From NCBI RefSeq assembly GCF_014643635.1, contig NZ_BMJV01000003.1, positions 392,217 through 456,216 of the forward strand: a stretch of DNA of 64,000 nucleotides, read 5' to 3'. Below are positions 35,373-44,891 of this stretch, piece after piece. Position numbers and translations under genes: made by a program. The notes beneath the pieces were generated by a model. That model was given only the letters and a program-made list of their open reading frames with translations, searched no databases and was not told the DNA's origin. The stretch comes from Salipiger pallidus. Its GTDB lineage: Bacteria > Pseudomonadota > Alphaproteobacteria > Rhodobacterales > Rhodobacteraceae. Position 1 is the stretch's first letter; each line of letters begins with the position of its first letter.

Positions 35373-37380
35373 CCTCCTTGCTCTCGTGCTGATGCTCTGG
35401 CTCGGGGCTCTGTGCCGCGACGGGATGGACGACTGGATCGCCCGGACAGAACTGCCAGTGCTGGTGCAGGAGACCGGAACCGAGGTCCGAGACCGCAGCG
35501 GCACGCTCCTGCGGGCCTACACGGTGGAGGACGGTCTCTGGCGGCTGGCCTTGCCCCCCGCCGGGGTCGATCCGCTGTTCATCGAGATGCTGGTGGCCTA
35601 CGAGGACGGCCGCTTCCGGTCTCATGGGGGTGTCGATGTGCTGGCTGTGGCGCGGGCTGCGTGGCAGGGACTGAAGGCCGGGAGAATCGTCTCAGGGGCC
35701 TCGACCCTCACGATGCAGGTGGCACGGCTGCTCGAGGACGGCGCGACCGGCACGTGGGATGGAAAGCTGCGGCAGCTGCGGCTGGCGCTGGCGCTTGAAC
35801 GGCGGCTGGACAAGGGGCAGATCCTGTCGCTCTACCTCGGGCTTGCGCCGTACGGTGGCAATATCGAGGGGCTGCGCGCCGCGTCCCTTGCATGGCTCGG
35901 GAAAGAGCCGCAGCGCCTGACCCCCGCAGAGGCTGCGTTCCTGGTGGCGCTGCCGCAGGCCCCCGAAAGCCGACGCCCAGACCGCCACCCCGGGGCGGCC
36001 CATGCTGCCCGTGACCGGGTGCTGGCCCATGCCGTGGCCGCCGGTGTGCTTGACGAAGACACCGCGCAGGCGGCCCTGCGAGATCCATCTCCGCAGCGGC
36101 GCCTTCCCGTGCCGCAGCTTGCGCCGCACCTTTCGGACCGCGCCGCTGCGCTGGGGCCGGGGGTGCACCGGCTGACCGTGGATAGAGCCCTGCAGGCCTC
36201 GGTCGAGGCGCTGGCGCAGGACTACATGGCCGGCCGCGACCCTCGCCTTTCGGTGGCGATCCTCATTGCCGATCATCGCAGCGGCGAGGTGCTCGCCAGT
36301 GTCGGTTCGCCCGCCTACGATGCCACGAAGGGGCAAGGGTTCGTCGACATGACCCGGGCGCTGCGCTCTCCGGGGTCGACGCTGAAGCCGCTGGTGTACG
36401 GTCTTGCCTTTGACCGGGGGCTGGCCCACCCCGAAACCCTCATTGATGACAGCCCGGTGCAGTTCGGCAGCTACGCGCCGCAAAATTTTGACGGGCAGTT
36501 CCGGGGCGAGCTGCGCGTGTCCCGTGCGCTGCAACTGTCGCTCAATATCCCCGTGGTGCGCCTGATGGACCGCATGGGCCCTGCGCACCTCATGGCGGCG
36601 CTGGACAGGGCTGGGCTGCACCCGGAGCTTCCGGGCGGGCAGGCTGGCCTTGCGGTCGGCCTCGGGGGAGTGGGGCTGACGCTTTGGGACATGGTGACCC
36701 TGTATGGCGGGCTTGCGAGCGGCGGCGCGGTGCAGCCCTTGCGCTGGCGGGCAGACGACGTGCCGGGCGCTCCGGTCCGTATCCTTCAGGCTCGGTCCGC
36801 CTGGCAGGTGGGGCATATCCTGGCCGGGGCGCAGCAGCCGCCGCAGGCAGGGAAACGGGGCCGGGTGGCGTGGAAAACCGGCACCTCCTACGGCCACCGC
36901 GATGCATGGGCGCTGGGCTGGGACGGCGCCGTGGTGGCCGGGGTCTGGATCGGGCGGCCCGACGGCACGCCGGTGCCCGGTGCCTTCGGAGGAGACCTTG
37001 CCGCGCCGCTGTTGTTCGAGGTGCTGGGCCGTGCCGCGCCCCAAAGCACGCCGTTGCCACCGCCGCCTGCCGATGCACTGCTGCTGGGCAATGCCCAACT
37101 GCCCCAGCACTTGCGCCGCTTCGATCCACCTCAGGCTGCTCCGGCGCTGACGGTCACCTTCCCGCCCGACGGTGCAACGCTGGCGGCGGACCCCATGGGC
37201 GTGCCGGTAAAGCTGCGGGGCGGCACGCCACCCTTCACTCTGCTGGCGGACGGCCGCGTGGTCATGCGCGGCAGTCGCACGACCGAAATGCTTGCCCCGT
37301 TCAGCGGTCCGGGCTTCACCACCCTGTCGGTAATCGACGCAGACGGCCGGTCGGGCCGGGTGTCGGTGCAGCTGCGCTAG
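35365..37380 (+). CDS. pbpC: Penicillin-binding protein 1C
   Basis: A 671-residue bifunctional peptidoglycan synthase. After an N-terminal membrane anchor come the GT51 glycosyltransferase motifs (VAYEDGRFRSHGGVD, GASTLTMQVARLL) and the transpeptidase motifs: STLK with Ser338, LSLN and KTGTS in WKTGTSYGHRDAWALG. The C-terminal BiPBP_C domain (about residues 590-671) is complete. PbpC is the conserved partner of bacterial alpha-2-macroglobulins, with a suggested role in wall repair after attack. Convergent with, and overlapping by 4 nt, the MscS gene. Confidence 0.94.
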   Translation: MRSLLALVLMLWLGALCRDGMDDWIARTELPVLVQETGTEVRDRSGTLLRAYTVEDGLWRLALPPAGVDPLFIEMLVAYEDGRFRSHGGVDVLAVARAAWQGLKAGRIVSGASTLTMQVARLLEDGATGTWDGKLRQLRLALALERRLDKGQILSLYLGLAPYGGNIEGLRAASLAWLGKEPQRLTPAEAAFLVALPQAPESRRPDRHPGAAHAARDRVLAHAVAAGVLDEDTAQAALRDPSPQRRLPVPQLAPHLSDRAAALGPGVHRLTVDRALQASVEALAQDYMAGRDPRLSVAILIADHRSGEVLASVGSPAYDATKGQGFVDMTRALRSPGSTLKPLVYGLAFDRGLAHPETLIDDSPVQFGSYAPQNFDGQFRGELRVSRALQLSLNIPVVRLMDRMGPAHLMAALDRAGLHPELPGGQAGLAVGLGGVGLTLWDMVTLYGGLASGGAVQPLRWRADDVPGAPVRILQARSAWQVGHILAGAQQPPQAGKRGRVAWKTGTSYGHRDAWALGWDGAVVAGVWIGRPDGTPVPGAFGGDLAAPLLFEVLGRAAPQSTPLPPPPADALLLGNAQLPQHLRRFDPPQAAPALTVTFPPDGATLAADPMGVPVKLRGGTPPFTLLADGRVVMRGSRTTEMLAPFSGPGFTTLSVIDADGRSGRVSVQLR

Positions 37381-38723
37381 GGGCGGTCTTCGGGGAAGGG
37401 GGGCAGGGTGTCGTTCAGAACCCTGACCTCGCGCTGGGGGAAGGGGATGGATAGGCCGTTTTCCTTGAAAGCGTCCCACAGCGCCAAGTAGACATTGCCG
37501 CGGATGTTGGTGAGCCCGCCTGTCGGGTCCGAGATCCAGAACCGCAGGATATAATCCACTGAACTGTCACCGAAGCCAACGATATGACAGACCGGCGGGC
37601 GATCCGTCAGTACGCGGTTGACCGAGGACGCTGCCGCGATGGCGATGCGCCGCACCGCGTGGGGGTCGTCCTGGTAGGCGGTGCCGAAGTAGATATCGAG
37701 CCGCACGAACTCGTTGGAATGGGACCAGTTGACCACCTGCCCGGTGATCAGATCCTCGTTGGGGATGAGGTATTCCTTGCCGTCCCGCGTGGTGATCGAC
37801 ACGTAGCGCGCGCCAAGGGCGTTGATCCATCCGAAGGTCTCGCCCAGCGAGATGACGTCGCCGGGCTTGATCGACTTGTCGAGCAGGATGATGATCCCCG
37901 AAACGAGGTTCGACACAACCTTCTGAAGGCCGAAACCCAGCCCGACACCGATGGCCCCCGACAGCACCGCAAGCCCGGTAAGGTCCACTCCCACCAGCCT
38001 CAGAGCAAGGAAGAAGGCTGCCCCGTAAAGTGCCACCTGCATGAACTTCACGCCCAACACCTGCATCGAAGGGCTGATGTTTTCGTTGCGCTTCAGGCTG
38101 GCGGCACCGGCTCCCGACAGGAACCTTGCCAGCGCAACGAGCGCGATCAGCAGGACGATAGCCTGCACGATGAGCCAGAGTGACAGCCGCGCCCCGCCAA
38201 GCTCGATGGCCATGCTTTCGAGCAGGTCTTGTGTTTCGTCCGCCAAGCCGACGATCGACAGTGTGACCCAGGCCCACGCCCCGTAACGTACAAGGCCGCG
38301 CAGGGCCGGATTCCTGATAAGCCGCGTGACAAGGGCTATGCCAAGCCACGTGGTCGCAAGCTTGGCGATGATGACGAGAAGATAGGTTCGGGACGGCCAG
38401 GTGAGCTGAAGCATCACCTCGATCAGCAACCATATCAGCGGCACAAAGAGGATCATCCGCAGCCGCCGCTGCACCACGACCAGAACGCGCAGGCGCCAGG
38501 TTGGCCAGCCGTCACGGCGGCGCATCCAGTCCCGGAAGGGCGGAGTGAGCAGCCGGGATAACAGGTGCGCCAAGGTGAGGACCGCAAGCGCGATGCCGAT
38601 CTGGTAGAAATTCCACGGCCGCAGGAAGCTCGCCATGAACCCATCCCACTGAGCGACGAGATCTAGCGCCGTGGCCTGCAGCTGTTCAAACGGCGTCGGG
38701 GCCGATGCGTCTTTGGGGTTCAT
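37377..38723 (-). CDS. Mechanosensitive ion channel family protein (MscS)
   Basis: A 448-residue MscS superfamily channel with about five membrane helices. The pore-lining helix reads LSGAIGVGLGFGLQKVVSNLVSG, with the glycine/alanine packing pattern of MscS TM3, followed by the beta domain (SLGETFGWINALGARYVSITTRDG, IPNEDLITGQVVNWSHSN). It opens on membrane tension to release solutes during hypo-osmotic shock. It is larger than E. coli MscS (286), with extra N-terminal helices. It ends within 4 nt of the pbpC end. Confidence 0.93.
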   Translation of the reverse strand: MNPKDASAPTPFEQLQATALDLVAQWDGFMASFLRPWNFYQIGIALAVLTLAHLLSRLLTPPFRDWMRRRDGWPTWRLRVLVVVQRRLRMILFVPLIWLLIEVMLQLTWPSRTYLLVIIAKLATTWLGIALVTRLIRNPALRGLVRYGAWAWVTLSIVGLADETQDLLESMAIELGGARLSLWLIVQAIVLLIALVALARFLSGAGAASLKRNENISPSMQVLGVKFMQVALYGAAFFLALRLVGVDLTGLAVLSGAIGVGLGFGLQKVVSNLVSGIIILLDKSIKPGDVISLGETFGWINALGARYVSITTRDGKEYLIPNEDLITGQVVNWSHSNEFVRLDIYFGTAYQDDPHAVRRIAIAAASSVNRVLTDRPPVCHIVGFGDSSVDYILRFWISDPTGGLTNIRGNVYLALWDAFKENGLSIPFPQREVRVLNDTLPPFPEDRP

Positions 38724-38795
38724 CGTGGTCCTGCATTGCTGTCCCGGTTATGGTTGCACCGGGACAGGCAGGTGGCAAGGGCTGGCAGTGGGCGC

Positions 38796-38978
38796 TCAGC
38801 GGTGCTTGACGATCCGGTTGCGCACGGGCAGGCGGCGTTGCACGGGGACATGAGCCTTGGCGGTGACGCGGGCCGGTTCCTGCCGCTTGCGATTGATCAC
38901 AAGGGCGGCCAGCCCGAAAGCGGTGGCAAGGGCCCCTGCAAGCAGCGGCAGGGCGAGCGGATCATTGGTATTGAACAT
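38796..38978 (-). CDS. Small single-helix membrane protein, unknown function
   Basis: A 60-residue protein starting at ATG 38978, 8 nt after a GGAGG ribosome site. It has one hydrophobic segment (about 9-27) and a basic, arginine-rich tail ending RLPVRNRIVKHR. No family is recognised. It lies upstream of, and in the same direction as, the mscS gene, with 72 nt between them. Confidence 0.6.
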   Translation of the reverse strand: MFNTNDPLALPLLAGALATAFGLAALVINRKRQEPARVTAKAHVPVQRRLPVRNRIVKHR

Positions 38979-39238
38979 GGTTTCAGCCTCCAGTGTTGCA
39001 TGGTCAAACCACCGGGGGCCTGCCCCGGTTCCGGCGCGGCCGCTCACGAAGGTGCGGGGAGTGACGGCACGGCGGTTTGGCGCCTGCCGCTCGCGTGCCG
39101 AAGGCCCGATGCTTGCCAGACCCGGAGCCGATCCCGGCCCGAGGCTTGCCTGCACTTCACTCGCATCCCTTGCCAGGGGCGTGCACGACACTTGCCCGAC
39201 ACTTGATTGCGAGGCGGAGTCGCTGTATCTCCGCCGTC
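38979..39238. other. Non-coding upstream region between small membrane gene and leuC leader
   Basis: No gene is supported here. It contains a short GC hairpin (CCGGGG and CCCCGG, near 39013-39029) and, close to its right end, a possible promoter described separately. Confidence 0.5.
39203..39231 (+). promoter_or_regulatory. Candidate promoter of the leuC transcript
   Basis: TTGATT (39203-39208) and TATCTC (39226-39231) are 17 bases apart. If used, transcription would begin at about 39238, at or next to the ATG of the short leader frame at 39239. The -10 match is only partial. Confidence 0.3.
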
Positions 39239-39325
39239 ATGACTCTGGTTTTCGACATCGTTGAACGCGTGCGGCTTCGCGAACGCTTCCACGGCGCCAC
39301 CTGCACGGTGCTCGCGCGGCTATAA
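39239..39325 (+). CDS. Possible 28-residue leader peptide upstream of leuC
   Basis: ATG 39239 opens a 28-codon frame (MTLVFDIVERVRL at its start, VLARL at its end) that stops 84 nt before leuC. It has six arginines but only four scattered leucines, so it does not look like a classical leucine attenuator. The predicted transcript start next to its ATG recalls leaderless leader peptides of alphaproteobacterial biosynthetic operons. A strong hairpin follows at 39350-39372. Confidence 0.3.
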   Translation: MTLVFDIVERVRLRERFHGATCTVLARL

Positions 39326-39349
39326 GCCTGCCTGTCTCACGCCCGCCCC

Positions 39350-39372
39350 GGCGCGGGCCCGTTGCCCGCGCC
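39350..39372 (+). promoter_or_regulatory. Hairpin before leuC
   Basis: GGCGCGGGC (39350-39358) and GCCCGCGCC (39364-39372) are perfect arms around CCGTT. No U-run follows, so it is not a standard terminator, but it lies between the short leader frame and leuC and could influence expression. Confidence 0.45.
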
Positions 39373-39409
39373 CAGCCCAAGCCAAATTCCCCATTCCGGA
39401 GAGACACCC

Positions 39410-40824
<1,415 letters not shown>

Positions 40825-40828
<4 letters not shown>

Positions 40829-41169
40829 GGTCCCGCGTCAGTGCCATGCGCCTTGGCGTCTGCGGCCTGCTCCTTGCAGGCTGCGCGCCGGGGGTCGTGC
40901 AGAACCCGGATTATTTCTGGTTCACCGCGCGATCGGGCATGGCGATGGGCAATTACAACGCGTCCACCTTCTCGCAGGCCGAGGTGCGCTCAGTCGTCGC
41001 CTCGACCTGCAATGGGAGCCGCGTGGCCAGTTACTCCGAACAGGCTTCGCCTGAAGGCGCGATGATCTTCAGCGCGGCCTGTGCGGGTGGCACCAACGGC
41101 GCTGCGGGGCGTTATGAGACCGACAAGCTGGCGGACGGGTCCCTCAAGACCCGCTTCGTCCGGTACTGA
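40825..41169 (+). CDS. Small hypothetical lipoprotein
   Basis: A 114-residue protein. From GTG 40825, overlapping the leuC stop, it has a short basic N-region, a hydrophobic core and a lipobox LLLAGC, so it should be exported and lipidated. The mature part has two further cysteines (STCNGS, AACAGG) that could form a disulfide. A start at ATG 40846 would leave almost no signal N-region. Function unknown; it lies between leuC and leuD, as small genes often do in this group. Confidence 0.75.
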
Positions 41170-41174
41170 GGAGC

Positions 41175-41390
41175 TCAACTGTGCCGGGACAACTCGCTTT
41201 CGGATTTCAGGACCTCGTCTCCGTCGTCCTGCCTGATGCGGTAGGCCGGGTTGTCCTCGGACGCGTTGCGCGTGACCTCATTGCCCTTGAGCTTGAGGGT
41301 GATCTTGCGGGTGTAGCGCTTGACGACCTTGCCGCTGCCGGTGCCGTTTGCCCAGTTCCACTCGACCGTGGACCCTTCGCTGTAAGACAT
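41175..41390 (-). CDS. DUF2945 (hypervirulence-associated TUDOR-like) protein
   Basis: A 71-residue cytoplasmic protein with the DUF2945 core: EGSTVEWNWANGTGSGKVV, the KITLKLKGNEVTR strand pair and NPAYRIRQDDGDEVLK. ATG 41390 has GGGAG upstream. It lies on the opposite strand between the leuC-lipoprotein pair and leuD, so it is transcribed away from leuD and towards leuC. No function is established for the family in bacteria. Confidence 0.85.
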   Translation of the reverse strand: MSYSEGSTVEWNWANGTGSGKVVKRYTRKITLKLKGNEVTRNASEDNPAYRIRQDDGDEVLKSESELSRHS

Positions 41391-41476
41391 TGCTGAACTC
41401 CCTTGTTTCCTGATGGGAACGCGGCCGGATGCCCCCGGTTCCGCCATCCCCGAAGGTCAACCGACAGGATACCGAC

Positions 41477-42082
41477 ATGGAAAAATTCGAGAAACTCACC
41501 GGGATCGCGGCGCCCATGCCGCTGGTCAACATCGACACCGACATGATCATCCCCAAGCAGTTCCTGAAGACGATCAAGCGCTCCGGCCTTGGCGTGCACG
41601 CCTTCGACGAGATGCGCTATCTCGATGACGGATCGGAAAACCCCGAGTTCGTTCTCAACCAGCCCGCCTACCGCGAGGCACAGATCATCGTCGCGGGCGA
41701 CAACTTCGGCTGCGGCTCGTCGCGGGAACACGCGCCGTGGGCGCTGGCGGATTTCGGCATCAAGGCGGTGATCTCCACCTCCTTTGCCGACATCTTCTAC
41801 AACAACTGCTTCAAGAACGGCATGCTGCCCATCGTGCTGCCGCAGGAGGCCGTGGACGTGCTGATGAAGGACGCCGAGAAGGGCGCCAACGCCCGCATGA
41901 TCGTCGACCTCGAGAACCAGAAGGTCGTCACCTCGGACGGCGAGGAATTCGCCTTCGAGATCGACAGCTTCAAGAAGCACTGCCTGATGGAGGGCCTCGA
42001 CGACATCGGCCTGACCATGGAGAAGGTCGGTGCCATCGACACGTTCGAGGCCACCGCCGCCCAGAGCCGCCCCTGGGTCTGA
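41477..42082 (+). CDS. leuD: 3-isopropylmalate dehydratase small subunit
   Basis: A 201-residue swivel-domain partner of LeuC. Conserved segments are [29 protein letters not shown] and [17 protein letters not shown] 41477 begins MEKFEKLTG; upstream codons in frame are not plausible. A strong intrinsic terminator follows at 42171-42199. Confidence 0.97.
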   Translation: MEKFEKLTGIAAPMPLVNIDTDMIIPKQFLKTIKRSGLGVHAFDEMRYLDDGSENPEFVLNQPAYREAQIIVAGDNFGCGSSREHAPWALADFGIKAVISTSFADIFYNNCFKNGMLPIVLPQEAVDVLMKDAEKGANARMIVDLENQKVVTSDGEEFAFEIDSFKKHCLMEGLDDIGLTMEKVGAIDTFEATAAQSRPWV

Positions 42083-42170
42083 GGGGCCGGTCCCGTCGAC
42101 GGGTGTGACCGGCGGGCACTGCCAATAGGCTCATCCGCTGGCCACCAGCGACATCGAGTGATGCAAGGAA

Positions 42171-42199
42171 GGCAGGGTCTGCGGGGCCCTGCCTTTTTT
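42171..42199 (+). terminator. Rho-independent terminator after leuD
   Basis: GGCAGGG (42171-42177) pairs with CCCTGCC (42187-42193), directly followed by six T residues. It ends leuD transcription. Confidence 0.85.
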
Positions 42200-42260
42200 C
42201 ATGCCTGCGCGCCTGCCCTGCCCGTGGTGCGTCTGGTGCACAGGGGCGCTTCCGGCGGGC

Positions 42261-42280
42261 GTATTTACGAAGAGAAGAAG
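42261..42280 (+). repeat. Copy 2 of a dispersed intergenic repeat
   Basis: GTATTTACGAAGAGAAGAAG matches the copy at 8351-8370 at 17 of 20 bases, in the same orientation. It lies between the leuD terminator and the CoA-transferase stop; the gap otherwise contains no gene. Confidence 0.5.
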
Positions 42281-42373
42281 GGCAGGGGGCGTGCTCTTGT
42301 CCTTCTTCTCATTCCAAATCCGCAAATTCCTCGCCGGCCATCGCTCGACACGCCGGGCAGCGGGAAGGCGGTG

Positions 42374-43057
42374 TCAGATCGTGCGCGACAGGTCCATCTG
42401 CGGCACGTTGTCCGGCACGATGAGCGTGGCCTCAGTCTGGTCCAGCACCGTCTCGAGGCTCACCCCGGGGCCGGTCTCGAGCAGGTGCAGCCCGTCGTCC
42501 ATGGGGCGCATCACCGCAAGCTCCGTGACGATGAGGTCCACGCGGCGCTGCGAGGTGAGCGGCAGGGTGCATTCCGGCACCACCTTGGACTGGCCTTTGG
42601 CGGTGTGGATCATCGCTACGATCACACTCTTCGCCCCGGTCACGAGGTCCATCGCACCGCCCATGCCAGGGACAAACTTTCCGGGGATCATCCAGTTGGC
42701 CAGATGCCCCTTCGCATCCACCTGCAGCCCGCCGAGAACCGTAAGATCGAGGTGGCCACCGCGGATCAGGCCGAAAGAAAAGGCCGAGTCGATGATCGAA
42801 GCGCCAGGCACCGCCGAGGTGAAGGTGCCGCCTGCATCGGTGAGGTGGCGGTCGGTCATGCCCTCGGGCGGGCGATGGCCAAGGCCCACGACACCATTCT
42901 CGGACTGGAAGAACACACCGAGGGCCGGGTCCAGATGATCCGACACCAGCGTGGGGATGCCGATGCCGAGGTTCACGAGCGTCCTCGGCCGGATCTCGAG
43001 AGCCACGCGGCGGGCGATGATTTCCTTGGGGTCCATGGTCATGACATCTTGCATCAT
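42374..43057 (-). CDS. 3-oxoacid CoA-transferase subunit B
   Basis: A 227-residue beta subunit of a family I CoA-transferase, with the catalytic glutamate in QSENGVVGLG and the following GMGGAMDLVTGAK segment. With the adjacent subunit A it would move CoA between succinyl- or acetyl-CoA and a 3-oxoacid such as acetoacetate or 3-oxoadipate; the pair does not tell which. The start overlaps the subunit A stop (ATGA), as expected for subunits made in equal amounts. Confidence 0.93.
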   Translation of the reverse strand: MMQDVMTMDPKEIIARRVALEIRPRTLVNLGIGIPTLVSDHLDPALGVFFQSENGVVGLGHRPPEGMTDRHLTDAGGTFTSAVPGASIIDSAFSFGLIRGGHLDLTVLGGLQVDAKGHLANWMIPGKFVPGMGGAMDLVTGAKSVIVAMIHTAKGQSKVVPECTLPLTSQRRVDLIVTELAVMRPMDDGLHLLETGPGVSLETVLDQTEATLIVPDNVPQMDLSRTI

Positions 43058-43707
43058 GCGGTCCTCTTGATGATGTGGTCCACCAGGATGCCCGGCGTCT
43101 TCACGGCATCCGGGGGGATGACGCCCACGGGCACGATCTCTTCGGGTTCAGCGATGACCGTCTCTCCGGCCAGCGCCATGATAGGATTGAAGTTCGTGGC
43201 CGACAGCATGTAGGTCAGGTTGCCCACGTAATCGCAGCTGCGCGCCGCGATGAGCGCGAAATCCGCGCGCAGCGGCGGCTCCAGCAGGTAGGTCCTGCCC
43301 TCGACCTCCACGGTCTGCTTGCCCTCTGCCACGCGGGTGCCGAGCCCCGTGGGCGTCAGCACCCCGCCAAGGCCCATCCCGGCGGCGCGGATGCGTTCCA
43401 CGAACGTGCCCTGCGGCACCAGTTCGACCTCGATCTCGCCGCGCTGCATGCGGGCCTGCAGGTCCGGATTTACTCCGATATGGCTGCCGATGAACTTGCG
43501 CACGCAGCCCGCGGCCACCAGCGGGCCGACCCCGGTGGCCGGGCGGGCGGCATCGTTGACGATCATCGTCAGATCCCGCTTGCCCGCCTTCGCGAGGGCA
43601 TGGACAAGTCCGTCCGGACAGCCAACCCCCATGAATCCCGACAGCATGACGCGGGCGCCATCGGGGATCATCTCGACAGCTTCGTGCAGTGATAGTGCCA
43701 GGTGCAT
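43054..43707 (-). CDS. 3-oxoacid CoA-transferase subunit A
   Basis: A 217-residue alpha subunit, beginning with a helix and the SGFMGVGCPDGLVHAL motif and including FIGSHIGVNPD and VPQGTFVERIRAAGMGLGG. It partners the subunit B gene just downstream. ATG 43707 is chosen because GGAGGG lies 8 bases upstream; longer in-frame starts lack support. The 299-nt gap to the divergent membrane-protein gene has no further gene. Confidence 0.93.
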   Translation of the reverse strand: MHLALSLHEAVEMIPDGARVMLSGFMGVGCPDGLVHALAKAGKRDLTMIVNDAARPATGVGPLVAAGCVRKFIGSHIGVNPDLQARMQRGEIEVELVPQGTFVERIRAAGMGLGGVLTPTGLGTRVAEGKQTVEVEGRTYLLEPPLRADFALIAARSCDYVGNLTYMLSATNFNPIMALAGETVIAEPEEIVPVGVIPPDAVKTPGILVDHIIKRTA

Positions 43708-44006
43708 GGGGATTGCCCTCCTTCGCATGTGGCGAATGTCTGTGACCCCATGAAAGCCGATCCGAGTGCCCGGGCCATGCGCCATGTCAAAGTTTCTGTC
43801 GATTTTCGTGCAGTGCCATACGGTGTGCTGAACTGTGGCAAATTCCATGAAAATGCCCTGAAGATGATGCAAAAAGGCACCGTTTCGCTCCGTAGGCTCG
43901 GGGGTCGGAGGCGCGATGTTCGATGCCCGCTTGCCGGATGACACCAACTTGGGCAAAATTGGGGCGAGATTGAGGCAAGCTGCTGACATGGCAGTGGTGC
44001 GGTAAA

Positions 44007-44891
44007 ATGGGAAAGCGGCAAAGAACTGCGCCCGGCCGGACCGGAAAAAGGGCAGATCCGTTGATCCACCGTCTGATCAAAGCCGGCGTGCGCGCCGTAC
44101 TCATGGCCTTTCTGATCGCCATGCCCGCGTTGTTCCTGTCCGAGCATTCGGCGGATCAGGCGCAGATGGTCGCCCTGCTTGCCCTGATCGCTGCCATGCT
44201 CACCTTCGTGGAATATGTCGGCGATTACCCGTCGATCATCGAGTTTCGCGACGCACCACCCTTCAACCGCATGCGGTTCATCGCGTTGTTCCTGACAGTG
44301 CTGATGCTGACCCTCATCAGTCGCGGTGAAACCCATCCCGGGATGGTGGCCGCCGCGCTCGAGGGGATCGGCCGGTTCGTAGGCGATGCGCTTGATTTTC
44401 CCTATTCTCCGGTGCGTCTCATGTGCCTTCTGGCAACCGGAGACATGACCCCCCGCGAGATCGAGCTGATCCGCAGCCATGCAGGTCTGTCCTACCTGGC
44501 GTCGCTGCTGACCATGGGGGTGTTCTTGCTTGTGGTGCGGGTGCTCAATTGGCCGATCCGCACCGGAGCTTTCAATTTCTGGGTAAACCTGCCCTTGTTC
44601 GATCCGACCGCCGGCGGAGATATCCTCTACCGGCTCAAGCGCGATGCGCATGTTAACGTCGCTTTAGGGTTTCTTCTGCCATTCCTTATCCCGGCGGTCA
44701 TGAAGATGGCGTCGGCGATGATCGACCCGCTGTCTCTGACCGATCCGCAGACACTGATCTGGACGATGAGCGCATGGGCCTTCCTTCCTGCAAGCCTGAT
44801 CATGCGCGGCGTGGCGCTTTTGCGCATCGCCGACCTGATCGAGGAAAAGCGCCGCCGCGCCTACGCGCAGGCGGAATTGCAGATCATCTGA
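44007..44891 (+). CDS. Hypothetical multi-pass membrane protein
   Basis: A 294-residue protein not recognised as a known family. A basic N-terminus (MGKRQRTAPGRTGKR) is followed by about six hydrophobic segments near residues 30-45, 52-68, 90-105, 162-180, 222-245 and 250-275, and a charged cytoplasmic tail. No catalytic motif is evident. ATG 44007 has only a weak ribosome site; a TTG at 44061 after AAAAAGGG is an alternative. Its stop overlaps the apparent start of the next gene, so both are in one operon. Confidence 0.75.
   Translation: MGKRQRTAPGRTGKRADPLIHRLIKAGVRAVLMAFLIAMPALFLSEHSADQAQMVALLALIAAMLTFVEYVGDYPSIIEFRDAPPFNRMRFIALFLTVLMLTLISRGETHPGMVAAALEGIGRFVGDALDFPYSPVRLMCLLATGDMTPREIELIRSHAGLSYLASLLTMGVFLLVVRVLNWPIRTGAFNFWVNLPLFDPTAGGDILYRLKRDAHVNVALGFLLPFLIPAVMKMASAMIDPLSLTDPQTLIWTMSAWAFLPASLIMRGVALLRIADLIEEKRRRAYAQAELQII

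Noticed and set aside
39239..39325. Classical leucine attenuator
   Set aside because: No run of leucine codons and no U-tract terminator, so it is reported only as a possible leader.
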